Source of the DNA: Calliopsis andreniformis
Lineage: Eukaryota; Arthropoda; Insecta; Hymenoptera; Andrenidae
Assembly: GCF_051401765.1 (NCBI RefSeq)
Contig: NW_027480596.1
Coordinates: 124,001-188,000 of the forward strand
Length of the DNA stretch: 64,000 nucleotides
Reading direction: 5' to 3'
Within the stretch, counting starts at the first letter, position 1, and every line of letters starts with the position of its first letter. The notes beneath the pieces are model-generated. The model was given only the letters and a program-made list of their open reading frames with translations, ran no database searches and had not been told where the DNA came from. A program made the translations under genes and the position numbers. Shown here one piece after another: positions 25,660 to 38,586 of this stretch.

Positions 25660-26801
25660 ATCCTCAATACCCATTCCTCAATCCTCAATCCTCTATCCTC
25701 CATCCTCAATTCTCAATCCTCAATCCTCTGTCCTCAGTCCTCAAACTTCGAACCTCAACCCTCAGCCCTCATCCTCAATCCTCAATACTCAATCTTCAAT
25801 CCTCAATCCTCAATCCTCAATCCTCAATCCTCAATCCTCAATCCTCAATCCTCAGTCATCAATCCTCAATCTTCAATACTCAATCGTCAATCCTCAGTCC
25901 ACAATTCTCAATCCTCAATCCTCGTTCCTCAAACCTCAATCCTCAACCCTCAGTCCTCATACTCAGTTCTCAATTCTCAATTCTCAATCCTCAAACCTCA
26001 ATCTTCAATCCTCAATACTCAATCCTCAATCCTCAATAGTCAACCATCAATTCTCAATTCTCAATACTCAATAGAATATCCTGAATTCTCAGTATTCGAT
26101 GCTCTAACCTCAATCCTCAACCCTCAGCACTCATCCTCCACCCTCAATCCTCAATCCTCAAACCTCAATCTTCAATCCTCAATACTCAATCTTCGATTCT
26201 CAAACCTCAATCCTCAATCCTCAATCCCCAGTCCGCAATCTTCAATCGTCAATCCTCAATCCTCAATCCTCAATCCTCAATCTGCAATCATCAATCCTCA
26301 ATCTTCAACACTCAATCCTCAACCGTCAATCCTCAATCTTCAATCCTCAATCCTCAATCCTCAATTCTCAATCCTCAATCCTCAATCCTCAATCCTCAAT
26401 CCTCAGTCATCAATCCTCAATCTTCAATACTCAATCGTCAATCCTCAGTCCTCAATTCTCAATCCTCAATCCTCGTTCCTCAAACCTCAATCCTCAACCC
26501 TCAGTCCTCATCCTCAGTTCTCAACCCTCAATCCTCAAACCTCAATCTTCAATCCTCAATCTTCAATCCTGAATAATCTATCTCCAATCCTGGATCATCA
26601 ATCCCCAATCCTCAATCCTTAATCCTCAAACTTCAATCCTCAACCCCAGTCCTCAATCTTCAATCCTCAATGCTGAATCCTCAGTCCTCAATCCCCAATC
26701 CTGAGTCCTCAATCCTCAATCATCAAACCTCAAACCTCAATCCTCAAACATCAGCCCTCATCCTCAATCCTCAATCCTGAATCCTCAATCCTCAATCTTC
26801 A
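25660..26801. repeat. 1.14-kb tandem duplication, copy 1
   Basis: Followed by a shorter copy at 26,802-27,800. The offset is 1,142 at the type-1 landmark (26,072 and 27,214) and 995 at GAATAATCTATCTCC (26,571 and 27,566). The landmark variant GATGCTCTAACC and the word AATCTATCTCC occur only in this pair, confirming a recent common origin. Confidence 0.88.
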
Positions 26802-27800
26802 ATCCTCAATACCCATTCCTCAATCCTCAATCCTCTATCCTCCATCCTCAATTCTCAATCCTCAATCCTCTGTCCTCAGTCCTCAAACTTCAAACCTCAA
26901 CCCTCAGCCCTCATCCTCAATCCTCAATACTCAATCTTCAATCCTCAATCCTCAATCCTCAATCCTCAATCCTCAATCCTCAATCCTCAATCCTCAGTCA
27001 TCAATCCTCAATCTTCAATACTCAATCGTCAATCCTCAGTCCACAATTCTCAATCCTCAATCCTCGTTCCTCAAACCTCAATCCTCAACCCTCAGTCCTC
27101 ATACTCAATTCTCAATTCTCAATTCTCAATCCTCAAACCTCAATCTTCAATCCTCAATACTCAATCCTCAATCCTCAATAGTCAACCATCAATCCTCAAT
27201 TCTCAATACTCAATAGAATATCCTGAATTCTCAGTATTCGATGCTCTAACCTCAATCCTCAACCCTCAGCCCTCATCCTCCACCCTCAATCCTCAATCCT
27301 CAAACCTCAATCTTCAATCCTCAATACTCAATCTTCGATTCTCAAACCTCAATCCTCAATCCTCAATCCCCAGTCCGCAATCTTCAATCGTCAATCCTCA
27401 GTCATCAATCCTCAATCTTCAATACTCAATCGTCAATCCTCAGTCCTCAATTCTCAATCCTCAATCCTCGTTCCTCAAACCTCAATCCTCAACCCTCAGT
27501 CCTCATCCTCAGTTCTCAACCCTCAATCCTCAAACCTCAATCTTCAATCCTCAATCTTCAATCCTGAATAATCTATCTCCAATCCTGGATCATCAATCCC
27601 CAATCCTCAATCCTTAATCCTCAAACTTCAATCCTCAACCCCAGTCCTCAATCTTCAATCCTCAATGCTGAATCCTCAGTCCTCAATCCCCAATCCTCAG
27701 TCCTCAATCCTCAATCATCAAACCTCAAACCTCAATCCTCAACCATCAGCCCTCATCCTCAATCCTCAATCCTGAATCCTCAATCCTCAATCTTCAATCC
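26802..27800. repeat. 1.14-kb tandem duplication, copy 2 (147-bp deletion)
   Basis: Partner of 25,660-26,801. It lacks 147 bp, exactly 21 heptamers, near 27,393. The missing block contains the CTGCAATCATC and CAACCGTCAATCC words found at about 26,280-26,330 in copy 1. The junction joins CTTCAATCGTCAATCC directly to CAGTCATCAATCC. Confidence 0.88.
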
Positions 27801-30800
27801 TCAATACTCAGTCTTCAATCATCAATCCTCAATCCTCAATCCTCAATCCTCAATCCTCAATCTTCAATCCTCAATACTCAGTCTTCAATCATCAATCCTC
27901 ATTACTCAGTCCTCAATCCTCAATCCTCAATCATCAATCCTCAATATTCAGTCATCAACCTTCAATCCTCAATACTCAATCTTCAATCCTCAATACTCAA
28001 TCCTCAATCGTCAATCCTCATTCTTCAATCCTCAATACACAATCCTCAATACTCAATCCTCAATCCTCCATCCTCAATTCTCAATCCTCAATCCTCTGTC
28101 CCCAGTCCTCAAACCTCAATCCTCAACCCTCAGCCCTCATCCTCAATCCTCAATCCTGATTCATCAACCTTCAATCCTCAATACTCAATCTTCAATCCTC
28201 AATACTCAATCCTCAATCGTCAATCCTCATTCTTCAATCACCAATACCCAATCGTCAATCCTCAATCCTCAATCCTTCATCCTCAGTTCTCAATCCACAA
28301 TCCTCAGTCCTCAGTCCTCATAGCTCAATCCTCAACCCTCAGCCCTCATTCGCAATCCTCAATCCTGAATCCTCAATCCTCAATCTTCAATCCTCAATCC
28401 TCAGTTCTCAATCATCAATCCTCAATCCTCAATCCTCAATCCTCAATCCTCAATCATCAATCCTCAATCCTCAATCATCAACCTTCAATCCTCAATACTC
28501 AATCTTCAAACCTCAATACTCAATCCACTATCGTCAGTTCTCATTCTTCAATCCTCAATACCCATTCCTCAATCCTCAATCCTCTATCCTCCATCCTCAA
28601 TTCTCAATCCTCAAGCCTCTGTCCTCAGTCCTCAAACCTCAAACCTCAACCCTCAGCCCTCATCCTCAATCCTCAATACTCAATCTTCAATCCTCAATCC
28701 TCAATCCTCAATCCTCAATCCTCAATCCTCAGTCATCAATCCTCAATCTTCAATACTCAATCGTCAATCCTCAGTCCTCAATTCTCAATCCTCAATCCTC
28801 GTTCCTCAAACCTCAATCCTCAACCCTCAGTCCTCATACTCAATTCTCAATTCTCAATCCTCAAACCTCAATCTTCAATCCTCAATACTCAATCCTCAAT
28901 CCTCAATAGTCAACCATCAATCCTCAATTCTCAATACTCAATAGAATATCCTGAATTCTCAGTATTCGATACTCTAACCTCAATCCTCAACCCTCAGCCC
29001 TCTTCCTCCACCCTCAATCCTCAATCCTCAAACCTCAATCTTCAATCCTCAATACTCAATCTTCGATTCTCAAACCTCAATCCTCAATCCTCAATCCCCA
29101 GTCCGCAATCTTCAATCGTCAATCCTCAATCCTCAATCCTCAATCCTCAATCTGCAATCATCAATCCTCAATCTTCAACACTCAATCCTCAACCGTCAAT
29201 CCTCAATCTTCAATCCTCAATCCTCAATCCTCAATTCTCAATCCTCAATCTTCAATCCTCAATACTCAGACTTCAACCCTCAATCCTAAATCCTCAACCC
29301 TCAATCCTCAATCCTCAATCATCAATCCTCAATCTTCAATACTCAATCCTCAATCCTCAATCCTCAATCCTCAATACACAGTCTTCAATCCTCAATCCTC
29401 AATCCTCAATCCTCAATCCTCAATCCTCAGTCATCAATCCTCAATCTTCAATACTCAATCGTCAAACCTCAGTCCTCAGTTCTCAATCCTCAATCCTCGT
29501 TCCTCAAACCTCAATCCTCAACCCTCAGTCCTCATCCTCAGTTCTCAAACCTCAATCTTCAATCCTCAATCTTCAATCCTCAATCTCCAATCCTGGATCA
29601 TCAATCCCCAATCCTGGATCATCAATCCCCAATCCTCAATCCTTAATCCTCAATCTTCAATCCTCAACCCCAGTCCTCAATATTCAATCCTCAATGCTGA
29701 ATCCTCAGTCCTCAATCCCCAATCCTCAGTCCTCAATCCTCAATCATCAAACCTCAAACCTCAATCCTCAACCCTCAGCCCTCATCCTCAATCCTCAATC
29801 CTGAATCCTCAATCCTCAGTCTTCAATCCTCAATTCTCAGTCTTCAATCACCAATCCTCAATCCTCAATCCTCAATCCTCAATCATCAATATTCAATCCT
29901 CAATACTCAGTCTTCAATCATCAATCCTCAATCCTCAATCCTCAATCCTCAATCCTCAATCATCAATCCTCAATATTCAGTCATCAACCTTCAATCCTCA
30001 ATACTCAATCTTCAATCCTCAATACTCAATCCTCAATCGTCAATCCTCATTCTTCAATCCTCAATACACAATCCTCAATCCTCAATCCTCAATCCTCCAT
30101 CCTCAATTCTCAATCCTCAATCCTCTGTCCTCAGTCCTCAAACCTCAATCCTCAACCCTCAGCCCTTATCCTCAATCCTCAGTCCTGAATCATCAACCTT
30201 CAATCCTCAATACTCAATCTTCAATCCTCAATACTCAATCCTCAATCGTCAATCCTCATTCTTCAATCATCAATACCCAATCCTCAATCCTCAATCCTCA
30301 ATCCTCCATCCTCAATTCTCAATCCTAAATCCTCAGTCCTCAGTCCTCAAACCTCAATCCTCAACCCTCAGCCCTCATTCTCAATCCTCAATCCTGAATC
30401 CTCAATCCTCAATCTTCAATCCTCAATACTCAGTTCTCGATCATCAACCTTCAATCCTCAATACTCAATCTTCAAACCTCAATACTCAGTCCACAATCGT
30501 CAATTCTCATTCTTCAATCCTCAATACCCAATCCTCAATCCTCAATCCTCTATCCTCCATCCTCAATTCTCAATCCTCAATCCTCTGTCCTCAGTCCTCA
30601 AACCTCAAACCTCAACCCTCAGCCCTCATCCTCAGTCCTCAATCCTCAATCCTCAATCCTCAATCCTCATTCTTCAATCCTGAATACCCAATCCTCAATC
30701 TTTAACACTCTATCCTCAATCCTCTATTCTCAATCCTCAATCCTCAGTCCTCAGTCCTCAAACCTCAATCCTCAACCCTCAGCCATCATCCTCAATCCTC

Positions 30801-31519
30801 AATCCTCGTTCCTCAATCCTCAATACTCAATCCTCAATCCTCCATCCTCAATTCTCAATCCTCAATCCTCAGTCCTCAGTCCTCAAACCTCAATCCTCAG
30901 CCCTCAGCCCTCATTCTCAATCCTCAATCCTGAATCCTCAATCCTCAATCTTCAATCCTCAATCCTCAGTTCTCAATCATCAACCTTCAATCCTCAATAC
31001 ACAATCTTCAAACATCAATACTCAGTCCACAATCGTCAATTCTCATTCTTCTATCCTCAATACCCAATCCCCAATCCTCAATCCTCTCTCCTCCATCCTC
31101 AATTCTCAATCCTCAATCCTCTGTCCTCAGTCCTCAAACCTCAAACCTCAACCCTCAGCCCTCATCCTCAATCCTCAATCCTCAATCCTCAATCCTCAAT
31201 CCTCATTCTTCAATCCTGAATACCCAATCCTCAATCTTTAACACTCAATCCTCAATCCTCGATTCTCAATCCTCAATCCTCAGTCCTCAGTCCTCAAACC
31301 TCAATCCTCAACCCTCAGCCATCATCCTCAATCCTCAATCCTCGTTCCTCAATCTTCAATCCTCAATCATCAATCCTCAGTCCTCAATCCTCAATCCTCA
31401 ATCATCAATACTCAATCTTCAATCCTCCATCCTCAATCCTCAATCCTCAATCCTCAGTCATGAATACTCAATCTTCAATACTCAATCCTCAATCCTCAAT
31501 CCTCAATCCTCAATCCTCA

Positions 31520-31965
31520 GTCCTCAATCCTCATTCCTCAGTCCTCAATCCTCAATCCTCAATCATCAATACTCAATCTTCAATCCTCCATCCTCAATCC
31601 TCAATCCTCAATCCTCAGTCATGAATACTCAATCTTCAATACTCAATCCTCAATCCTCAATCCTCAATCCTCAATCCTCAATCCTCAATCCTCGATCATC
31701 AATCCTCAATATTCAACACTCAATACTCAATCCTCAATCCTCAATCCTCAATCCTCAATCATCAATCCTCAATCTTCAATACTTAATCATCAATGCTCAA
31801 TCCTCAATCTTCAATACTCACTTTTCGATCCTCAATCCTCAATCCTCAAACCTCAATCTTCAATCCTCAATACTCAATCTTCGATTATCAATTCTCAAAC
31901 CTCAATCCTCAATCCCCAATCCTCAATCTTCAATCCTCAATCCTCAATCCTCAGTCCTCAATCCT
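31520..31965. repeat. 445-bp dispersed duplication, copy 1
   Basis: Aligns with about 34,871-35,316 at offset 3,351. Both contain ATGAATACTCAATC (31,621 and 34,972) and CACTTTTCGATCC, a G variant of CACTTTTCAATCC. After about 31,965 this copy changes to CTCTATCCTCC sequence while copy 2 keeps CTCAATCATC. Confidence 0.82.
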
Positions 31966-32251
31966 CTATCCTCCATCCTCAATTCTCAATCCTCAATCCT
32001 CTGTCCTCAGTCCTCAAACCTCAAACCTCAACCCTCAGCCCTCATCCTCAGTCCTCAATCCTCAATCCTCAATCCTCAATCCTCATTCTTCAATCCTGAA
32101 TACCCAATCCTCAATCTTTAACACTCTATCCTCAATCCTCTATTCTCAATCCTCAATCCTCAGTCCTCAGTCCTCAAACCTCAATCCTCAACCCTCAGCC
32201 ATCATCCTCAATCCTCAATCCTCGTTCCTCAATCCTCAATACTCAATCCTC

Positions 32252-33212
32252 AATCCTCAATAGTCAATCTCCAATCCTAGATCCTCAATCCCCAATACTC
32301 AATCCTCAATCATCAATCTTCAATCCTCAATCTTCAATCCTCGATCCTCAACCCTCAATCCTCAATCCTCAATCCTCGATCATCAATCCTCAATATTCAA
32401 CTCTCAATACTCAATCCTCAATCCTCAATCCTCAATCCTCAATCATCAATCCTCAATCTTCAATACTTAATCATCAATGCTCAATCCTCAATCTTCAATA
32501 CTCACTTTTCAATCCTCAATCCTCAATCCTCAAACCTCAATCTTCAATCCTCAATACTCAATCTTCGATTATCAATTCTCAAACCTCAATCCTCAATCCC
32601 CAATCCTCAATCTTCAATCCTCAATCCTCAATCCTCAGTCCTCAATCCTCAATCCTCAATCATCAATACTCAATCTTCAATCCTCCATCCTCAATCCTCA
32701 ATCCTCAATCCTCAGTCATGAATACTCAATCTTCAATACTCAATCCTCAATCCTCAATCCTCAATCCTCAATCCTCAGTCCTCAATCCTCATTCCTCAAA
32801 GCTCAATCCTCAACCCTCAGTCCTCACCCTCAGTTCTCAATTCTCAGTCCTCAATCCTCAATCCTCAATCTTCAATCCTGAATAATCAATCTCCAATCCT
32901 GGATCCTCAATCCCCAATCCTCAATCCTTTATCCTCAATCTTCAATCCACAATCCCCAGTCCTCAATCTTCAATCCTCAATGCTGAATCCTCAGTCCTCA
33001 ATCCCCAATCCTCAGTCCTCAATCCTCAATCATCAAACCTCAAACCTCAATCCTCAACCCTCAGCCCTCATCCTCAATCCTCAATCCTGAATCCTCAATC
33101 CTCAATCTTAAATCCTCAATACTCAGTCTTCAATCATCAATCCTCAATCCTCAATCCTCAATCCTCAATCCTCAATCTTCAATCCTCAATACTCAGTCTT
33201 CAATCATCAATC
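32252..33212. repeat. B2 dispersed duplication, copy 2
   Basis: Partner of 24,130-25,020, with an extra 70 bp near 32,350-32,430. It differs by CATTCTCC against CAATCTCC near 24,690/32,885 and CCTTAATCC against CCTTTATCC near 32,928. After about 33,212 it joins a different B module (CCTGAATCATCAACC). Confidence 0.8.
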
Positions 33213-33529
33213 CTCACTCCTCAATCCTCAATCCTGAATCATCAACCTTCAATCCTCAATACTCAATCTTCAATCCTCAATACTCAATCCTCAATCGTCA
33301 ATCCTCATTCTTCAATCATCAATACCCAATCGTCAATCCTCAATCCTCAATCCTTCATCCTCAGTTCTCAATCCACAATCCTCAGTACTCAGTCCTCAAA
33401 TCTCAATCCTCAACCCTCAGCCCTCATTCGCAATCCTCAATCCTGAATCCTCAATCCTCAATCTTCAATCCTCAATCCTCAGTTCTCAATCATCAATCCT
33501 CAATCCTCAATCCTCAATCCTCAATCCTC

Positions 33530-34115
33530 AATCATCAATCCTCAATCCTCAATCATCAACCTTCAATCCTCAATACTCAATCTTCAAACCTCAATACGCA
33601 ATCCACTATCGTCAATTCTCATTCTTCAATCCTCAATACCCATTCCTCAATCCTCAATCCTCTATCCTCCATCCTCAATTCTCAATCCTCAATCCTCTGT
33701 CCTCAGTCCTCAAACCTCAAACCTCAACCCTCAGCCCTCATCCTCAATCCTCAATACTCAATCTTCAATCCTCAATCCTCAATCCTCAATCCTCAATCCT
33801 CAATCCTCTGTCATCAATCCTCAATCATCAATCCTCAATCCTCAACCATCAACCTTCAATCCTCAATACTCAATCTTCAAACCTCAATACTCAATCCACA
33901 ATCGTCAATTCTCATTCTTCAATCCTCAATACCCATTCCTCAATCCTCAATCCTCTATCCTCCATCCTCAATTCTCAATCCTCAATCCTCTGTCCTCAGT
34001 CCTCAAACCTCAAACCTCAACCCTCAGCCCTCATCCTCAATCCTCAATGCTCAATCTTCAATCCTCAATCCTCAATCCTCAATCCTCAATCCTCAATCGT
34101 CAGTCATCAATCCTC
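33530..34115. repeat. Tandem pair of 293-bp B modules
   Basis: CATCAACC starts at 33,554 and 33,847, and CTCTGTCC at 33,695 and 33,988, both 293 bp apart. Differences include ATACGCAATCCACTATC against ATACTCAATCCACAATC, and CAATACTC against CAATGCTC. The unit is one base short of 42 heptamers. Confidence 0.85.
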
Positions 34116-34870
34116 AATCTTCAATACTCAATCGTCAATTCTCAGTCCTCAATTCTCAATCCTCAATCCTCGTTCCTCAAACCTCAATCCTCAACCCTCC
34201 GTCCTCATACTCAATTCTCAATTCTCAATCCTCAAACCTCAATCTTCAATCCTCAATACTCAATCCTCAATCCTCAATAGTCAACCATCAATCCTCAATT
34301 CTCAATACTCAATAGAATATCCTGAATTCTCAGTATTCGATCCTCTAACCTCAATCCTCAACCCTCAGCCCTCATCCTCCACCCTCAATCCTCAATCCTC
34401 AAACCTCAATCTTCAATCCTCAATACTCAATCTTCGATTCTCAAACCTCAATCCTCAATCCTCAATCCCCAGTCCGCAATCTTCAATCGTCAATCCTCAA
34501 TCCTCAATCCTCAATCCTCAATCTGCAATCATCAATCCTCAATCTTCAACACTCAATCCTCAACCGTCAATCCTCAATCTTCAATCCTCAATCCTCAATC
34601 CTCAATTCTCAATCCTCAATCTTCAATCCTCAATACTCAGTCTTCAACCCTCAATCCTCAATCCTCAACCCTCAATCCTCAATCCTCAATCATCAATCCT
34701 CAATCTTCAATACTCAATCCTCAATCCTCAATCCTCAATCCTCAATACACAGTCTTCAATCCTCAATCCTCAATCCTCAATCCTCAATCCTCAATCCTCA
34801 GTCATCAATCCTCAATCTTCAATACTCAATCGTCAATCCTCAGTCCTCAATTCTCGATCCTCAATCCTCA

Positions 34871-35316
34871 GTCCTCAATCCTCATTCCTCAGTCCTCAAT
34901 CCTCAATCCTCAATCATCAATACTCAATCTTCAATCCTCCATCCTCAATCCTCAATCCTCAATCCTCAGTCATGAATACTCAATCTTCAATACTCAATCC
35001 TCAATCCTCAATCCTCAATCCTCAATCCTCAATCCTCAATCCTCGATCATCAATCCTCAATATTCAACACTCAATACTCAATCCTCAATCCTCAATCCTC
35101 AATCCTCAATCATCAATCCTCAATCTTCAATACTTAATCATCAATGCTCAATCCTCAATCTTCAATACTCACTTTTCGATCCTCAATCCTCAATCCTCAA
35201 ACCTCAATCTTCAATCCTCAATACTCAATCTTCGATTATCAATTCTCAAACCTCAATCCTCAATCCCCAATCCTCAATCTTCAATCCTCAATCCTCAATC
35301 CTCAGTCCTCAATCCT
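34871..35316. repeat. 445-bp dispersed duplication, copy 2
   Basis: Partner of 31,520-31,965. The shared CACTTTTCGATCC variant separates this pair from the copies near 24.3, 32.5 and 37.1 kb. It continues into sequence that matches 24.4-24.7 kb, so it is itself a junction of older segments. Confidence 0.8.
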
Positions 35317-37914
35317 CAATCCTCAATCATCAATACTCAATCTTCAATCCTCCATCCTCAATCCTCAATCCTCAATCCTCAGTCATGAATACTCAGTCTT
35401 CAATACTCAATCCTCAATCCTCAATCCTCAATCCTCAATCCTCAGTCCTCAATCCTCATTCCTCAAAGCTCAATCCTCAACCCTCAGTCCTCACCCTCAA
35501 TTCTCAATTCTCAGCCCTCAATCCTCAATCCTCAACCTTCAATCCTCAATACTCACTCTTCAATCCTCAATACTCGAACCTCAATCGTCAATCCTCATTC
35601 TTCAATCCTCAATACACAACCCTCAATCCTCAATCCTCAATCCTCCATCCTCAATTCTCAATCCTCAATCCTCGGTCCTCAGTCCTCAAACCTCAATCCT
35701 CAACCCGCAGCCCTCATTATCAATCCTCAATCCTGAATCATCAACCTTCAATCCTCAATACTCAATCTTCAATCCTCAATACTCAATCCTCAATCGTCAA
35801 TCCTCATTCTTCAATCATCAATACCCAATCGTCAATCCTCAACCCTCAATCCTTCATCCTCAGTTCTCAATCCACAATCCTCAGTCCTCAGTCCTCAAAT
35901 CTCAATCCTCAACCCTCAGCCCTCATTCGCAATCCCCAATCCTGAATCCTCAATCCTCTATCTTCAATCCTCAATCCTCAGTTCTCAATCATCAATCCTC
36001 AATCCTCAATCCTCAATCCTCAATCCTCAATCATCAATCCTCAATCCTCAATCATCAACCTTCAATCCTCAATACTCAATCTTCAAACCTCAATACGCAA
36101 TCCACTATCGTCAATTCTCATTCTTCAATCCTCAATACCCATTCCTCAATCCTCAATCCTCTATTCTCCATCCTCAATTCTCAATCCTCAATCCTCTGTC
36201 CTCAGTCCTCAAACCTCAATCCTCAACCCTCAGCCCTCATCCTCAATCCTCGATCCTGAATCATCAACCTTCAATCATCAATACTCAATCTTCAATCCTC
36301 AATACTCAATCCTCAATCGTCAATCCTCATTCTTCAATCATCAATACCCAATCCTCAATCCTCAATCCTCAATCCTCCATCCTCAATTCTCAATCCTCAA
36401 TCCTCAGTCCTCAGTCCTCAAACCTCAATCCTCAACCCTCAGCCCTCATTCTCAATCCTCAATCCTGAATCCTCAATCCTCAATATTCAATCCTCAATCC
36501 TCAGTTCTCAATCATCAACCTTCAATCCTCAATACTCAATCTTCAAACCTCAATACTCAGTCCACAATCGTCAATTCTCATTCTTCAATCCTCAACACCC
36601 AATCCTCAATCCTCAATCCTCTATCCTCCATCCTCAATTCTCAATCCTCAATCCTCTGTCCTCAGTCCGCAAACCTCAAACCTCAACCCTCAGCCCTCAT
36701 CCTCAATCCTCAATCCTCAATCCTCAATCCTCAATCCTCATTCTTCAATCCTGAATACCCAATCCTCAATCTTTAACACTCAATCCTCAATCCTCGATTC
36801 TCAATCCTCAATCCTCAGTCCTCAGTCCTCAAACCTCAATCCTCAACCCTCAGCCATCATCCTCAATCCTCAATCCTCGTTCCTCAATCCTCAATACTCA
36901 ATCCTCAATCCTCAATAGTCAATCTCCAATCCTAGATCCTCAATCCCCAATACTCAATCCTCAATCATCAATCTTCAATCCTCAATCTTCAATCCTCAAT
37001 CCTCAATCCTCAATCCTCAATCCTCAATCCTCGATCATCAATCCTCAATATTCAACACTCAATACTCAATCCTCAATCCTCAATCCTCAATCCTCAATCA
37101 TCAATCCTCAATCTTCAATACTTAATCATCAATGCTCAATCCTCAATCTTCAATACTCACTTTTCAATCCTCAGTCCTCAATCCTCAAACCTCAATCTTC
37201 AATCCTCAATACTCAATCTTCGATTATCAATTCTCAAACCTCAATCCTCAATCCCCAATCCTCAATCTTCAATCCTCAATCCTCAATCCTCTGTCCTCAA
37301 TCCTCAATCCTCAATCATCAATACTCAATCTTCAATCCCCCATCCTCAATCCTCAATCCTCAATCCTCAGTCATGAATACTCAATCTTCAATACTCAATC
37401 CTCAATCCTCAATCCTCAATCCTCAATCCTCAGTCCTCAATCCTCATTCCTCAAACCTCAAACCTCAACCCTCAGCCCTCATCCTCAATCCTCAATACTC
37501 AATCTTCAATCCTCAATCCTCAATCCTCAATCCTCAATCCTCAATTCTCAGTCATCAATCCTCAATCTTCAATACTCAATCGTCAATCCTCAGTCCTCAG
37601 TTCTCAATCCTCAATCCTCGTTCCTCAAACCTCAATCCTCAACCCTCAGTCCTCATACTCAATTCTCAATTCTCAATCCTCAAACCTCAATCTTCAATCC
37701 TCAATACTCAATCCTCAATCCTCAATAGTCAACCATCAATCCTCAATTCTCAATACTCAATAGAATATCCTGAATTCTCAGTATTCTATACTCTAACCTC
37801 AATCCTCAACCCTCAGCCCTCATCCTCCACCCTCAATCCTCAATCCTCAAACCTCAATCTTCAATCCTCAATACTCAATCTTCGATTCTCAAACCTCAAT
37901 CCTCAATCCTCAAT

Positions 37915-38586
37915 CCCCAGTCCGCAATCTTCAATCGTCAATCCTCAATCCTCAATCCTCAATCCTCAATCTGCAATCATCAATCCTCAATCTTCAACAC
38001 TCAATCCTCAACCGTCAATCCTCAATCTTCAATCCTCAATCCTCAATCCTCAATTCTCAATCCTCAATCTTCAATCCTCAATACTCAGACTTCAACCCTC
38101 AAACCTAAATCCTCAACCCTCAATCCTCAATCCTCAATCATCAATCCTCAATCTTCAATACTCAATCCTCAATCCTCAATCCTCAATCCTCAATACACAG
38201 TCTTCAATCCTCAATCCTCAATCCTCAATCCTCAATCCTCAGTCATCAATCCCCAGTCCGCAATCTTCAATCGTCAATCCTCAATCCTCAATCCTCAATC
38301 CTCAATCTGCAATCATCAATCCTCAATCTTCAACACTCAATCCTCAACCGTCAATCCTCAATCTTCAATCCTCAATCCTCAATCCTCAATTCTCAATCCT
38401 CAATCTTCAATCCTCAATACTCAGACTTCAACCCTCAATCCTAAATCCTCAACCCTCAATCCTCAATCCTCAATCATCAATCCTCAGTCTTCAATACTCA
38501 ATCCTCAATCCTCAATCCTCAATCCTCAATACACAGTCTTCAATCCTCAATCCTCAATCCTCAATCCTCAATCCTCAGTCATCAAT
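37915..38586. repeat. Exact-register 336-bp tandem duplication
   Basis: CCCCAGTCCGCAATC starts at 37,915 and 38,251, and both copies end with CAGTCATCAAT (38,250 and 38,586). The unit is 336 bp, exactly 48 heptamers. Few differences separate the copies, for example CAAACCTAAATCC against CAATCCTAAATCC. The near-identity and clean head-to-tail junction suggest a recent event. It extends the longest chance open frame in the window (37,373-38,794) without creating a gene. Confidence 0.92.
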
